The position numbers and the translations under genes are program-made. From the NCBI RefSeq assembly GCF_000986795.1, contig NZ_LAYZ01000002.1, positions 124,001 through 188,000 on the forward strand: DNA of 64,000 nucleotides, written 5' to 3'. Numbering within the stretch: position 1 is the first letter of the stretch; the number at the start of each line of letters is the position of its first letter. Shown here piece by piece: positions 26,443-36,283 of this stretch. This stretch comes from Salinicoccus sediminis (GTDB lineage Bacteria; Bacillota; Bacilli; Staphylococcales; Salinicoccaceae). The notes below the pieces were generated by a model. It was not told where the DNA came from. It searched no databases and was given only the letters and a program-made list of their open reading frames with translations.

Positions 26443-28455
26443 ATGGTTAATTTTCAGGATAAAGTAAACTTTTTATGGACCATCGCAGAAATACTGAGAG
26501 GGCCATATAAACCGGAAGACTACGGGAAGGTCATCTTACCGATGGCGGTATTGCGCCGGTTCGATAATGTTCTGGAGGATACAAAAGCAGACGTATTGGA
26601 CAGCTACCAGCAATTCAAGCATTTGCCTGAAGAATCCCGGGACGAAATACTGAACAGACAATCAAAACAGCGTTTCAACAATACAAGCAATTATGATTTT
26701 CATAAGCTATTAAATGATTCGGATAACATCGCAGAGAACTTCCGGGATTACATCAATGGCTTTTCAAAAACAGCAAGAGAGATCATCGAGTACTTTGACT
26801 TCGATAAGCAAATCGAAAAAATGGACCGCAATGATCTTTTGTATCTGACAGTGAAGCGCTTTGCAGAAGTCGACTTGCACCCTGATACGGTATCTAACCT
26901 TGAAATGGGCTACATTTTTGAGGAATTGATTCGTCGCTATTCTGAACACGCAGAAGCCGGGGATCACTATACACCAAGGGAAGTGGTTCGGTTGATGGTG
27001 GGACTCATGTTCAATGAGGATGATGAGATTCTGACCAAGCCCGGCATTACCCAGACCCTTTATGATGGATGTGCCGGCACAGGCGGCATGGGGTCCATCG
27101 CCCAGGAATACTTGCATGACATGAATGACTCTGCAGAATTGCAGTTTTTCGCTCAGGAGTTCAACGAGGAATCATTTGCCATGTGTAAGGCAGACACCCT
27201 AATCAAAGGAGAGAATGCGCAGAACATTCGCTTTGGAAACACATTAACGAGAGATGCTTTTCCGACTCAGAAATTTGATTACCTGATTTCGAATCCACCC
27301 TATGGCGTCGAGTGGAAGCCCGCTGAGAAAGTCGTCAGGGAAGAATATGAAGATTTAGGAATGGACGGACGTTTCGGGGCCGGATTGCCGCGTATTGGTG
27401 ATGGCCAACTGCTGTTCCTGCAGCACCTGGTATCAAAAATGAAGCCGGTGAGCGAAGACAATCCTCAAGGTTCCCGTATGGCGATCATCATGAACGGCTC
27501 GCCATTATTCACAGGGGATGCAGGCAGCGGAGAAAGCGAGATACGACGCTATGTTATTGAAAATGACCTGGTGGAGGGCATTGTGGCAATGCCGAATGAC
27601 CTTTTCTACAACACTGGTATTTCCACTTATGTCTGGATTCTGACTAATAATAAATCCAAATGGCGTAAAGGAAAGGTTCAGCTCGTTAATGCCGTCGATT
27701 ACTATGAAAAGATGCGCAAAAGCTTGGGAGCAAAGCGTAATGAGATTTCTCAGGAGCAAATCGACGAGATTATCCGGATATATGGTGAACTCAAAGAGCA
27801 GGACAATGTGAAGATTTTTGATAACGAAGATTTTGGTTATCAGAAGATTGTTGTAGAGCGCCCGTTGAAGCTGAACTTCAAGATAGATGATGCACGCATT
27901 GAGCGTCTCTACGAACAAAGAGCGTTCCAGAACCTGGCTAAATCCAAGAAAAAAGGGGACGCCGGCATCAAAGAGCAAGAAGCCGGTGAAGAAGTGCAAA
28001 ACGCTATCATTGAAGTATTACAGCAACTGAAAGAAGACACGCTTTATAAGAACCGGGAAGTATTCACCGAAAAATTGAAAACTGCATTTTCAGATGCTGC
28101 CATCGATATGAAGGCACCTTTGCTAAAGGCACTGCTCGCAGCGCTCTCTGAGAAGGATGAGACGGCGGATGTCTGTGTGAAAAATAAAAAGGGGGATGTG
28201 GAACCAGATCCAGATTTACGTGATACAGAAAACGTCCCCCTGAAAGAAGACATTCATGACTATTTTGAACGGGAAGTCCTGCCGCATGTACCGGATGCAT
28301 GGATCGATGAAGACAAAACGAAAATCGGCTACGAAATTCCATTCACCAGACACTTCTACAAGTACCAGGAGCTTCGCTCTTCCAGTGAAATCAAAGCAGA
28401 AATACAGGCGCTTGAGGAGAGTATTTTGGAGAAATTGAAGAAGGTGATGATGTGA
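26443..28455 (+). CDS. hsdM: Type I restriction-modification system, DNA methyltransferase subunit
   Basis: A 670-residue N6-adenine methylase subunit. The N-terminal HsdM domain (WTIAEILRGPYKPEDYGKVI) is followed by the SAM motif DGCAGTGGMGSIAQEY near residue 207 and the catalytic NPPYGVEW near residue 283. The C-terminal third beyond about residue 460 includes a charged region (KSKKKGDAGIKEQEAGEEVQ) and a long helix-rich tail, making it longer than the usual 500 or so residues. It forms M2S with HsdS and protects host DNA. The stop overlaps hsdS by four bases (GTGA). Confidence 0.95.
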   Translation: MVNFQDKVNFLWTIAEILRGPYKPEDYGKVILPMAVLRRFDNVLEDTKADVLDSYQQFKHLPEESRDEILNRQSKQRFNNTSNYDFHKLLNDSDNIAENFRDYINGFSKTAREIIEYFDFDKQIEKMDRNDLLYLTVKRFAEVDLHPDTVSNLEMGYIFEELIRRYSEHAEAGDHYTPREVVRLMVGLMFNEDDEILTKPGITQTLYDGCAGTGGMGSIAQEYLHDMNDSAELQFFAQEFNEESFAMCKADTLIKGENAQNIRFGNTLTRDAFPTQKFDYLISNPPYGVEWKPAEKVVREEYEDLGMDGRFGAGLPRIGDGQLLFLQHLVSKMKPVSEDNPQGSRMAIIMNGSPLFTGDAGSGESEIRRYVIENDLVEGIVAMPNDLFYNTGISTYVWILTNNKSKWRKGKVQLVNAVDYYEKMRKSLGAKRNEISQEQIDEIIRIYGELKEQDNVKIFDNEDFGYQKIVVERPLKLNFKIDDARIERLYEQRAFQNLAKSKKKGDAGIKEQEAGEEVQNAIIEVLQQLKEDTLYKNREVFTEKLKTAFSDAAIDMKAPLLKALLAALSEKDETADVCVKNKKGDVEPDPDLRDTENVPLKEDIHDYFEREVLPHVPDAWIDEDKTKIGYEIPFTRHFYKYQELRSSSEIKAEIQALEESILEKLKKVMM

Positions 28456-29825
28456 AGGAGCACTATAAAGAATCGGGTGTAAACTGGATTGGTAAAATCC
28501 CAGCGCATTGGGAGATAATTAAAGTGAAAAACTTAGCTCGTAATAACGGGTCATTATTTATTGATGGTGACTGGATTGAGAGTGATGTTATACAAAAAAC
28601 TGGGGTAAGATATCTAACAACAGGCAATATAGGGCCAGGTAAATTTAAAAAACAAGGAAATAATTATATTTCTGAAGAGACTTTTCATTCTATGAATTGT
28701 CTGAAGGCCCTCCCGGGTGATTTAGCGATTTCTAGACTAAATGAACCAATAGGTAGAGCATGTATATTGCCGTATGACGAACCACGGTATGTTGTGGCAG
28801 TAGACATAGTTATACTAAGGCCGGATAGTAAGTATGATAAGCAGTATATATCCTATTGTATGAATACAGTGGGATATAGTGAAAACGCCGCGATAATGTC
28901 AAGAGGGACAACTATGAAAAGGATTAGTAGGGGAGGGTTAGGTAATTTTTCAATACCGATCACGAGTTATAGTGAGCAAAAATTAATATCGAATTTTCTC
29001 AACCAAAAAACCTCAGAAATCGACACCTTGATCGAAGACAAAGAAAAACTGATTCAACTCCTCGAAGAAAAACGGCAAGCCATTATTACAGAAGCCGTTA
29101 CAAAAGGACTTGATCCGGACGTTCAAATGAAAGACTCCGGTGTGGAATGGATTGGGGAGATTCCGGAGCATTGGGAAGTGGTTAAACTCAAAAGCAAAGG
29201 TGAGATAAGAGGAAGAATTGGCTATAGAGGATATACAACAGAAGATCTCGTTGATGTAGGAAAAGGAGCTATAACATTAGGGGCCTCAAATATCAATAAA
29301 TTGAATCAACTAGACTTATCCCAGAAATCTTTCATTAGTTGGGAAAAATATTATGAATCACCCGAAATTATGGTACAAACCAATGATTTAATATTTGTAC
29401 AAAGAGGAAGTGTTGGGCGCTTCTGTATTATAGAAGATAAAGTAGAGAATATAACCATAAACCCAAGCCTTTTAATAATTAAAGAATATATTGAAAATAC
29501 TAAGCACTTATATTGGTATTTAAACAGCAACTATATTACAAACCTAGTTACATTGCTTACTACATCTACAGCTGTTCCCATGGTTTCCCAAGAGCAACTT
29601 AAGAACTTTAATATTATTTTGCCTCCTAAACAAGAACAGAACAAAATAACTGGATACTTGAATCACAAAACAAAAGCTTACGATATTACTGTCAATATAG
29701 TAAATACGCAAATCAACAAACTCAAAGAATACCGCCAATCTCTTATCTACGAAGCTGTCACAGGCAAGATTGATGTTCAGGAGATGCTGAAAGAAACAGA
29801 GCAGGAGGAGGTATCGTCGTCGTGA
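28452..29825 (+). CDS. hsdS: Type I restriction-modification system, specificity subunit
   Basis: A 457-residue specificity subunit with two target recognition domains. Each begins with the same phrase: ESGVNWIGKIPAHWEIIKVK at residue 6 and DSGVEWIGEIPEHWEVVKLK near residue 228. Each is followed by a helical spacer (IDTLIEDKEKLIQLLEEKR near residue 195 and the related INKLKEYRQSLIYEAVTGKI at the C-terminus). The recognition domains are much more AT-rich than hsdM and hsdR, as expected for exchangeable domains. GTG start overlapping hsdM; the DNA target cannot be predicted. Confidence 0.94.
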   Translation: MKEHYKESGVNWIGKIPAHWEIIKVKNLARNNGSLFIDGDWIESDVIQKTGVRYLTTGNIGPGKFKKQGNNYISEETFHSMNCLKALPGDLAISRLNEPIGRACILPYDEPRYVVAVDIVILRPDSKYDKQYISYCMNTVGYSENAAIMSRGTTMKRISRGGLGNFSIPITSYSEQKLISNFLNQKTSEIDTLIEDKEKLIQLLEEKRQAIITEAVTKGLDPDVQMKDSGVEWIGEIPEHWEVVKLKSKGEIRGRIGYRGYTTEDLVDVGKGAITLGASNINKLNQLDLSQKSFISWEKYYESPEIMVQTNDLIFVQRGSVGRFCIIEDKVENITINPSLLIIKEYIENTKHLYWYLNSNYITNLVTLLTTSTAVPMVSQEQLKNFNIILPPKQEQNKITGYLNHKTKAYDITVNIVNTQINKLKEYRQSLIYEAVTGKIDVQEMLKETEQEEVSSS

Positions 29826-32815
29826 GTATCGACAAAAGTGAAACAGGTTTTGAAGAAAATATAGAACGAGAGTTAATAGCATCCGGCTTTCACCAACGTA
29901 CACTGAAGGGGCCTGCACTTGCCAAGTTCCAAAAGTGGGCCGTCGATCAGGAAGTGCTTTTCACATTTTTGGAAGCCACACAACCAAAGGCTCTGGCACA
30001 GTTACAGAAGGTCTACAAAGATGAGTATCAATCCAAGATCATGGAGCGTCTCGACAAAGAGCTGAAGCGCCGGGGCATGATTGATTGTCTGCGCCATGGT
30101 ATCAAAGATTACGGGGCCACACTCAAACTCGCCTATAACAAACCACCGACGGAGATGAACCAGACACTCGTTGAAAACTACGAGAATAATATTTTCACTG
30201 TGAGTCGTCAGGTGTATTATAGTGCCTCCAATCAGAACTCCATCGATATGATGATTTCCTTAAATGGGCTGCCACTGATTGTGATGGAGCTGAAAAACCA
30301 GCTGACCAACCAAACCGTGGAGCATTCCATGAGACAGTTCAAGAAAGATCGGGATCCGAAAGAACTACTGTTCCAGTTCAAGAAACGTGCTGTTGTGTTC
30401 TTTGCCGTGGATACCGATGAAGTATATATGACGACCCAGCTCAACAAAAATAGTACATTCTTTCTTCCTTTCAATAGAGGCAACAATGGCGGGAAAGGGA
30501 ACCCGCCTGTGGAAGATAACTATCGTACTGCTTACCTCTGGCAGGAAGTACTGCAGCCGGACAGCCTCCTCGATATCCTTTTCCGATTCTTATATGTCGA
30601 AAAAAAGAGCATCCGGGACAGCAACGGGGACATCATTGACGAAAAAGAAGTGGTCATATTCCCGAGATATCATCAACTGGATGCCGTGCGTCAGATAGAG
30701 GCGGACGTAAAAACACACCATGCCGGGAGAAACTATTTAATCCAACACTCTGCAGGCAGTGGAAAAACCAACAGCATTTCATGGTTATCCCACCGGTTGG
30801 CAAAAACCCATGATGCAGAAGACAATCCGGTCTTCGACAGCATCATCGTCATCACGGACAGGCGGGTGCTCGACAAACAGCTCCAGAATGCAATTTACCA
30901 ATTGGAGCACAAAGCGGGCATGGTGGAGAAGATTGATGAGAATTCGGAACAACTGGCCAAAGCGATCCGCAACAAAACGAAAATCATTGTAACAACACTC
31001 CAGAAGTTTCCATTTATCCTGGATAAAGTCGGGGAGTTCAACCGGGGCACTTATGGCATCATCATAGATGAAGCCCACAGCTCCCAGGGCGGGAAAGCGT
31101 CTTCTGCCATGACGGCGCTGCTGTCGAATAAAACATTGGAAGAAGCCTATGAACAAAGCGCACTGGAGGAAGAAACGGCAACAGATGCAGAAGAACGGAT
31201 GCTTGAAGCCATCGCGAAGAGTGGTAACCAGTCGAACATCTCCTTCTTTGCGTTCACAGCGACACCGAAGCCAAAGACTGTGGAACGATTTGGCACTCAA
31301 CAACAGGATGGCACGTTCGAACCGTTTCACCTCTATTCCATGCGTCAGGCCATCGAAGAGGGCTTCATTCATGATGTGCTGCAAAATTACGTGACGTATG
31401 AAACATTCTATAAAATCGAAAAGAGCATCACAGATGACCCGGAGGTGGCCAAAGGCAAAGCGAGCAAGCAGATTGCACGTTTCGTTTCCCTTCATCCACA
31501 CAATATTGCCCAAAAGGCAGAGATCATGGTGGAGCATTTTAGAAACGTCACCCGCCATAAGATTAATGGCCGCGCCAAGTCGATGGTCGTCACCAGCAGT
31601 CGGCTCCATGCTGTGCGGTATAAACTGGCTTTTGATAAGTATTTAAAGGCAAAAAGATACACCGATCTCCAGACCCTTGTGGCATTCTCGGGCACCGTGG
31701 AGGACTCTGGGGAACAATATACAGAAGCAGGTATGAATGAGATCAGTGAAAATGAACTGCCGGATAAGTTTCATTCGGATGATTACCAGGTGCTGATTGT
31801 GGCTGAAAAGTATCAGACCGGTTTCGATGAGCCATTGCTGCATACAATGTATGTCGACAAGCCTCTGGACGGGATTAAGGCCGTCCAGACCCTCTCCCGC
31901 CTAAATCGGACATGTCGCGGGAAAGACGATACGTTCGTGCTGGACTTTGTAAATGATCCTGAAACCATTCAAGCTGCCTTCCAAACCTATTACGAAGTGA
32001 CCGGACTTGGGGAAGCGACCGAGCCGAACCTTCTCTATGATTTGCAGAGTGAACTGGATGCGATGCAGGTGTATACGGATGAAGAAGTGGAGACTGTCGC
32101 AAACTTGGAGTATAGTGAGCAGTCTGCAAAAAATGCCCGTTTCCAAGGCAGATTAAATGCTGCGCTGGACCCCGGAGTGGAACGGTATAAGCAGGAATTG
32201 GATGATGAAGCGCAGGAACAGTTTAAGTCCGCAGCTGTAAAATTTGTGCGGACGTATGCATTTATCCTGCAGATTGGTCCATTCTCAGATCTGGATCTGC
32301 ACAAACGGTTCATTTACCTCAGTTCATTGTTGAAAAAGCTGCCAAAAAAACCAGTGGACCCGGTTTATATCTCTGATGAAGTGGCATTGGAATATTATCG
32401 TAATGAGAAAGCATTTGAAGGCACCATACCCCTGGATAGCACCGGGGGAGAGCATCTGTATCCGACACAGCATGGCGGTGCCAGTCGAGTCGAAGAAGAA
32501 AAAGAACGCCTGTCTTCGATTATCGACCGCATCAATGACCGTTTTGGAACAGACTTCACAGAAGCTGATAAACTGTCGAGAGATCAAATCATCGAAGATA
32601 TGAAAGCCGATGAAAAACTGGTATTAAAAGCGCAAAACAATACGAAGGAGAACTTCAAGTTAAGTGTCAGAGATAGTTTCACGGATTTTGTCCTCAGCCG
32701 GATGACAAGTAATGAGAGCTTCTTCATGAGAATATTCGAGGATTCGGACTTTAGAGAGTACTTGATGGAAGATGTGATTGATGAAGTATACAGGGATTTG
32801 AGGAAGACAGAGTGA
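29822..32815 (+). CDS. hsdR: Type I restriction-modification system, restriction/translocase subunit
   Basis: A 997-residue HsdR. The N-terminal nuclease domain has the PD-(D/E)xK pattern ending LIVMELKNQ near residue 160. The SF2 motor has Walker A QHSAGSGKTNSISWL near residue 310, the DEAH box IIIDEAHSSQGG near residue 418, motif III FFAFTATPKP, and later VAEKYQTGFDEP and QTLSRLNRT. It cuts and translocates DNA lacking the system's methylation. GTG start overlapping hsdS by GTGA. The subunit appears intact, so the system is probably functional. Confidence 0.95.
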   Translation: MSIDKSETGFEENIERELIASGFHQRTLKGPALAKFQKWAVDQEVLFTFLEATQPKALAQLQKVYKDEYQSKIMERLDKELKRRGMIDCLRHGIKDYGATLKLAYNKPPTEMNQTLVENYENNIFTVSRQVYYSASNQNSIDMMISLNGLPLIVMELKNQLTNQTVEHSMRQFKKDRDPKELLFQFKKRAVVFFAVDTDEVYMTTQLNKNSTFFLPFNRGNNGGKGNPPVEDNYRTAYLWQEVLQPDSLLDILFRFLYVEKKSIRDSNGDIIDEKEVVIFPRYHQLDAVRQIEADVKTHHAGRNYLIQHSAGSGKTNSISWLSHRLAKTHDAEDNPVFDSIIVITDRRVLDKQLQNAIYQLEHKAGMVEKIDENSEQLAKAIRNKTKIIVTTLQKFPFILDKVGEFNRGTYGIIIDEAHSSQGGKASSAMTALLSNKTLEEAYEQSALEEETATDAEERMLEAIAKSGNQSNISFFAFTATPKPKTVERFGTQQQDGTFEPFHLYSMRQAIEEGFIHDVLQNYVTYETFYKIEKSITDDPEVAKGKASKQIARFVSLHPHNIAQKAEIMVEHFRNVTRHKINGRAKSMVVTSSRLHAVRYKLAFDKYLKAKRYTDLQTLVAFSGTVEDSGEQYTEAGMNEISENELPDKFHSDDYQVLIVAEKYQTGFDEPLLHTMYVDKPLDGIKAVQTLSRLNRTCRGKDDTFVLDFVNDPETIQAAFQTYYEVTGLGEATEPNLLYDLQSELDAMQVYTDEEVETVANLEYSEQSAKNARFQGRLNAALDPGVERYKQELDDEAQEQFKSAAVKFVRTYAFILQIGPFSDLDLHKRFIYLSSLLKKLPKKPVDPVYISDEVALEYYRNEKAFEGTIPLDSTGGEHLYPTQHGGASRVEEEKERLSSIIDRINDRFGTDFTEADKLSRDQIIEDMKADEKLVLKAQNNTKENFKLSVRDSFTDFVLSRMTSNESFFMRIFEDSDFREYLMEDVIDEVYRDLRKTE

Positions 32816-32908
32816 CGGGTTTCAAATGCGGATGAAAATTATATGCATCATTTTTGAAGATGAATTGTAGATATTTCAAGAGATACTTTTATAGACAGTG
32901 TAAAAATC

Positions 32909-32936
32909 CAGCTTATCTTTTCCGAAGGTAGAGCTG
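32909..32936 (+). terminator. Terminator after hsdR
   Basis: CCAGCTTATCTT pairs imperfectly with AAGGTAGAGCTGG, then TTTTTT. Confidence 0.65.
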
Positions 32937-32991
32937 GTTTTTTAATTTTGTTTTCTAGCATAATATCAATTAATAAAGAAAAGAGAGAATT

Positions 32992-33612
32992 TTAATGGAA
33001 ATCATTATAGTGAAGGTGATTATCAAAGGTATTATCATCATGTTTATTTATTTGCCTCAGATTTCTGTCTATTAACCATATTATATATTGTTCCCTTGAT
33101 ACCCCAGTCATTTTAATAATGTTATTGATAGTATATTCTTTACTCTCATAAAGAGACATAATCACAATAATTTTCTCTTGAGTTATTTTTGGTTTTCCCA
33201 TAATCTTCCTCTAGCTCTTGCAGATTCTATCCCTTTTTTCGTTCTTTCACTCAATAGATTTGCTTCAAGTTCTACAAAAGCATTCATCATGGTAAAAACA
33301 TCTTCCCATTGCATCGTTGGTAATAATATTCATGTCTATAATTTCTAAACCTATTTCATGTTCCTCAAGGTGTTGGACTAGTTCTATTAATTGTTTCGTT
33401 GTACGTTCCAGCCGGTCTAATTTATTTATGACTAAAGTGTCTCATTCACGTAGATAGTCGAGACATTTATCCAGTTCTGTTCTTTTATATCTCCTTCCAC
33501 TTACCTTTTCGGAAAATATTCGATTACAACCATGTCTATTTAAGACGTCAATTTGACTATTTAGGTTCTGATCTCTTGTACTGACCCTGGCATAACCAAT
33601 TTTGCTCCTGAT
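32992..33612 (-). pseudogene. Decayed serine recombinase (resolvase/invertase)
   Basis: Conceptual translation gives RSKIGYARVSTRDQNLNSQI, with the catalytic Ser in ARVST, then HGCNRIFSEKVSGRRYKRTE and INKLDRLERTTKQLIELV. The last 69 residues (GKPKITQEKIIVIMSLYESK onward) are the C-terminal helix-turn-helix. It is broken in at least three ways: the start is ATC, codon 57 is TGA where GGA (Gly of REGDTL) is expected, and a frame change with more stops follows near 33230-33320. Such enzymes resolve cointegrates or invert DNA in Tn3-like and staphylococcal elements. It marks the left side of the metal region. Confidence 0.88.
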
Positions 33613-33786
33613 TTTTCCTCCTTATATTTCTCTTAGTGGGGGCTTATATATATTCTATCCTTTAATTTGCATTCACAAGCTTTGTATGTAGTACAAAAAC
33701 TCAATACGTTTTTAAATTATTGTACAAAGATAATTATCCGGGTTCTTGGACCTGCAATATACAATGAAATCAACTATTTTTCATTC

Positions 33787-33812
33787 TTCCAATAAACGGT
33801 CGTTTATTGAAC
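33787..33812. mobile_element. Candidate serine recombinase crossover site
   Basis: TTCCAATAAACG-GT-CGTTTATTGAAC: inner 9-bp arms are perfect and 12-bp arms match at 10 positions, around a GT dinucleotide, the geometry of a resolvase site I. It lies 175 bases upstream of the dead recombinase. A close copy in the same orientation is at 47620-47645. Confidence 0.55.
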
Positions 33813-33841
33813 AACAAATGTATAGTTCTTATTTGCGAAAA

Positions 33842-34300
33842 CTATTCTTCTGTCTCCAGCATCAAGAGAGTTGAGATGGCAATTCTATTGAAGGCATTAA
33901 TTGCTATGATCTACATAATAAGTTGTGCAATTTCTTCCTCGTCGAAATACTGCTGTACTTGATTGTATATAGAATCTGGTACCTGTTCGTTACTTATCAA
34001 TGTTACTGCTTCTGTCAATGCAAGGACTGATTTTTCATTGTCGGTAAAGAAGTTAGATTCTCTCCAGGCATTTAGAGCATAAATTCTTTGCTCGCTCTCC
34101 CCTTTTTTGCGAGCATCTTTAGTATTAATATCGATGCAATACGCACATCCATTAATCTGTGAAGCTCTAATTTTGATAAGTTTTTGCAAGGCACCTTCGA
34201 TACGTGATCCTGAAACTACTCTGTCCATTCTAACTACGGTTGCGTACGCTTTAGGGCTTACCTCATTATGCGTATTAAAGTAAGATCACTTAAGTTCGAG
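33842..34300 (-). pseudogene. Carboxymuconolactone decarboxylase/AhpD-like protein, truncated
   Basis: The readable part (34228 to 33911) shows LIKIRASQINGCAYCIDINT with the CxxC redox pair of AhpD-like peroxidase-reductase proteins. After AQLIM a TAG stands where CAG is expected, and the normal ending IIAINAFNRIAIST continues in frame to a stop at 33842. Upstream in frame, NEVSPKAYATVVRMDRVVSG is the normal N-terminal part, but it has no usable start codon. The gene is damaged at both ends. Intact relatives are about 145-150 residues. Confidence 0.8.
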
Positions 34301-34609
34301 CGTAATAACTTACCAAGAAATGCTCAATATACGCTCAGTCTGCTGTGAAACAGTGAACTCGTATTGATACAGCACCTTCCTAACTGTGAGATTTCTCACA
34401 TATAGTATAATTTAGTTAGAAATCTAATAATGATAATGAGCAGGATGCATTTAGTAAAACTGATTGACCTTAAAGTTAGTATAAAACAACTATATGGTAA
34501 AATTTAATATAACCATTTAAGAATATGGAGGATGATGCGCTATTACTAACGAGTTCAATAAAGAGATTGACTATTTTTATGACACTTATATCAATTGTGA
34601 AAACAAAAC
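34301..34609. other. Non-coding stretch with orphan promoter and scraps
   Basis: No intact gene. It holds the palindrome and TATAAT box described separately and, after GGAGGATGATGCGCT near 34527, a short frame (ITNEFNKEIDYFYDTYINCE) that may be the start of a lost gene. Confidence 0.4.
34385..34411. promoter_or_regulatory. Palindromic operator with adjacent -10 box, no gene attached
   Basis: TGTGAGATTTCTCACA is a perfect 7-2-7 palindrome, followed by a TATAAT box at 34406. No intact gene follows on the plus strand; only a possible short remnant begins near 34527. Confidence 0.45.
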
Positions 34610-34644
34610 GAGGCCACTGAAAATCTTAAGGTTTTCAGTGGCCT
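34610..34644. terminator. Terminator after czcD
   Basis: GAGGCCACTGAAAA faces TTTTCAGTGGCCTC, with an 8-base loop. Confidence 0.85.
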
Positions 34645-34689
34645 CTTATATTTATGGCAGCTTTTTTACAACGTAGTATATTCTATCAT

Positions 34690-35625
34690 TTAATGTTCAT
34701 GATCATGCTCCGTATTGCCATCCTTGCACATTACAGAATCTTTATGAGGATGATTTTCACTTTCCATCTGAATAGTTGCATGGCCAATATTCTCGTCTTC
34801 CAACTTTTGTTCAATTGTTCTCAACATTTCCTGGCTTTCCTGAATAGAAATGGTTCCATCCACTACTACGTGGCACGAAAGTGCATTTTGACCACTTGTA
34901 ATACTCCATACATGTAAGTCATGCATGTTATTAACACCAGGAATGCGCTCTATGGTTCTAATCACTGCATCGATTTCAACATTTTTGGGTGTGCCTTCCA
35001 TCAATACATGAATGGACTCTTTTGTCACACGCCACCCACTTATTAATACAAGCACTGCGACAATCACACTTGCCAACGGATCTGCCCAACCCCAGTTGAA
35101 GAAGATGATCATCAGAGCTGCAATAATGGCACCCACTGAACCAAGCAGATCGCCGACCACATGTAAAAATGCTGCCCGTATGTTCAAGTTTTCCTTCGTA
35201 TCCCCGCCGCGCATGAGGAGCCATGCTACAAGGATATTTACCAGTAATCCGATAGTAGCGATGATCAACATACCAGTAGATGCCACTTCAGGTGGGTCCG
35301 TAAACCGTTGGTATGCCTCGTAAAAAATGTAAATGGCAATCAGTACCAGAGTAACTCCGTTAAATACTGCTGCCAGAATTTCAAACCGTTTATATCCATA
35401 TGTTTTACTATAATCGGCAGCTTTTTCTCCAAGTATAAAAGCCAACAACCCAACACCTAGCGAAATTGAATCACTTAACATATGGCCCGCGTCAGCTAGT
35501 AAGGCGAGACTGTTGGTTAAAAAACCACCTATGGCTTCAATAACCATATATGTTGTGATGATGATAAAACTAATCAAAAGTATTTTTTTGTTTGCACCAT
35601 GTGTATGGTCATGTTCCTGACCCAT
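34690..35625 (-). CDS. czcD: Cation diffusion facilitator CzcD (zinc/cadmium/cobalt efflux)
   Basis: A 311-residue CDF transporter exporting zinc and similar ions in exchange for protons. It has six membrane segments. The metal site is seen in SLALLADAGHMLSDSISLGV (HxxxD of helix II) and FLHVVGDLLGSVGAIIAAL (HxxxD of helix V). The N- and C-terminal ends are His-rich (GQEHDHTHG and EHDHEH), and the cytoplasmic domain contains VNNMHDLHVWSITSGQNALS. It lies 78 bases after czrA on the same strand, an operon. Confidence 0.95.
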   Translation of the reverse strand: MGQEHDHTHGANKKILLISFIIITTYMVIEAIGGFLTNSLALLADAGHMLSDSISLGVGLLAFILGEKAADYSKTYGYKRFEILAAVFNGVTLVLIAIYIFYEAYQRFTDPPEVASTGMLIIATIGLLVNILVAWLLMRGGDTKENLNIRAAFLHVVGDLLGSVGAIIAALMIIFFNWGWADPLASVIVAVLVLISGWRVTKESIHVLMEGTPKNVEIDAVIRTIERIPGVNNMHDLHVWSITSGQNALSCHVVVDGTISIQESQEMLRTIEQKLEDENIGHATIQMESENHPHKDSVMCKDGNTEHDHEH

Positions 35626-35703
35626 CCGATTACCTCCTAATTAACATTTGCAGATAAGTATATTTAATTGGATTCTATATATAGTCCTATCATACTTCTT
35701 TGG

Positions 35704-36033
35704 TCAATGATGACAGGCGTGATCAATCGTTTCTTTCAGCATGTTCATTACATGCGAATCATCATGGGAATAATATAGGGTGGTACCCTCTCTTCTATAT
35801 TTGACCAAGCGTAAATTCTTCAAAAATCTTAGTTGGTGAGAAACAGTAGATTGTCTTAAATGTAAGTTTTCAGCAATATCATTTACGGAATATTCATTAA
35901 GAAAAAGTAAATTCAGTATTCTGATTCGCGTCGGGTCACTTAATGCTTTGAAAGTATGGGATACAACAAATAAAGTTTCTTCATCGAGATCTTTATTATT
36001 ATCAACAGTTTCGTCTTCCTCAATGTCTTTTAT
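35704..36033 (-). CDS. czrA: ArsR/SmtB family zinc-responsive repressor CzrA, apparent ATA start
   Basis: A 109-residue winged-helix repressor missed by standard start rules. It reads [40 protein letters not shown] (recognition helix) and ends [19 protein letters not shown]. The spacing D-x-H ... H-xx-H near the end is exactly that of the alpha-5 zinc site of staphylococcal CzrA. GAGGTG lies 7 bases before an ATA codon, where ATG is expected; an in-frame TGA just upstream excludes an earlier start, and no ATG/GTG/TTG occurs until well inside the fold. Either a rare ATA start or a recent start-codon mutation. Upstream of czcD in the same operon. Confidence 0.82.
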   Translation of the reverse strand: MKDIEEDETVDNNKDLDEETLFVVSHTFKALSDPTRIRILNLLFLNEYSVNDIAENLHLRQSTVSHQLRFLKNLRLVKYRREGTTLYYSHDDSHVMNMLKETIDHACHH

Positions 36034-36083
36034 GATTGGTCACCTCTTCCTGGTTATAATGATAACTTTCAATGCCAATATGC

Positions 36084-36108
36084 TTATATCAACATATACT
36101 CATATATT
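36084..36108. promoter_or_regulatory. Candidate CzrA operator
   Basis: On the minus strand it reads TATATGAGTATATGTTGATA, close to the ArsR-family form TGA-N6-TCA found in Czr operators. It is 50-75 bases upstream of czrA. Confidence 0.45.
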
Positions 36109-36283
36109 AAAAATGTTTGGCACTATTGTCAAGACCTCCTGAGTATTATAAAATTTGTCCTTCTAATTTATATACAATTGCATCTATCTTTTTCCTATCA
36201 CTTCAATTGAAAATCAAGGCAATCATTGATAGATTATATTATACTGATTTGCAGAAAGGTTCATCTTATAAGAAAATTTTTAA

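Noticed and set aside
26443-32815. BREX, DISARM or other extended defence system
   Set aside because: Only hsdM, hsdS and hsdR are present with tight overlaps; no additional defence genes are adjacent.
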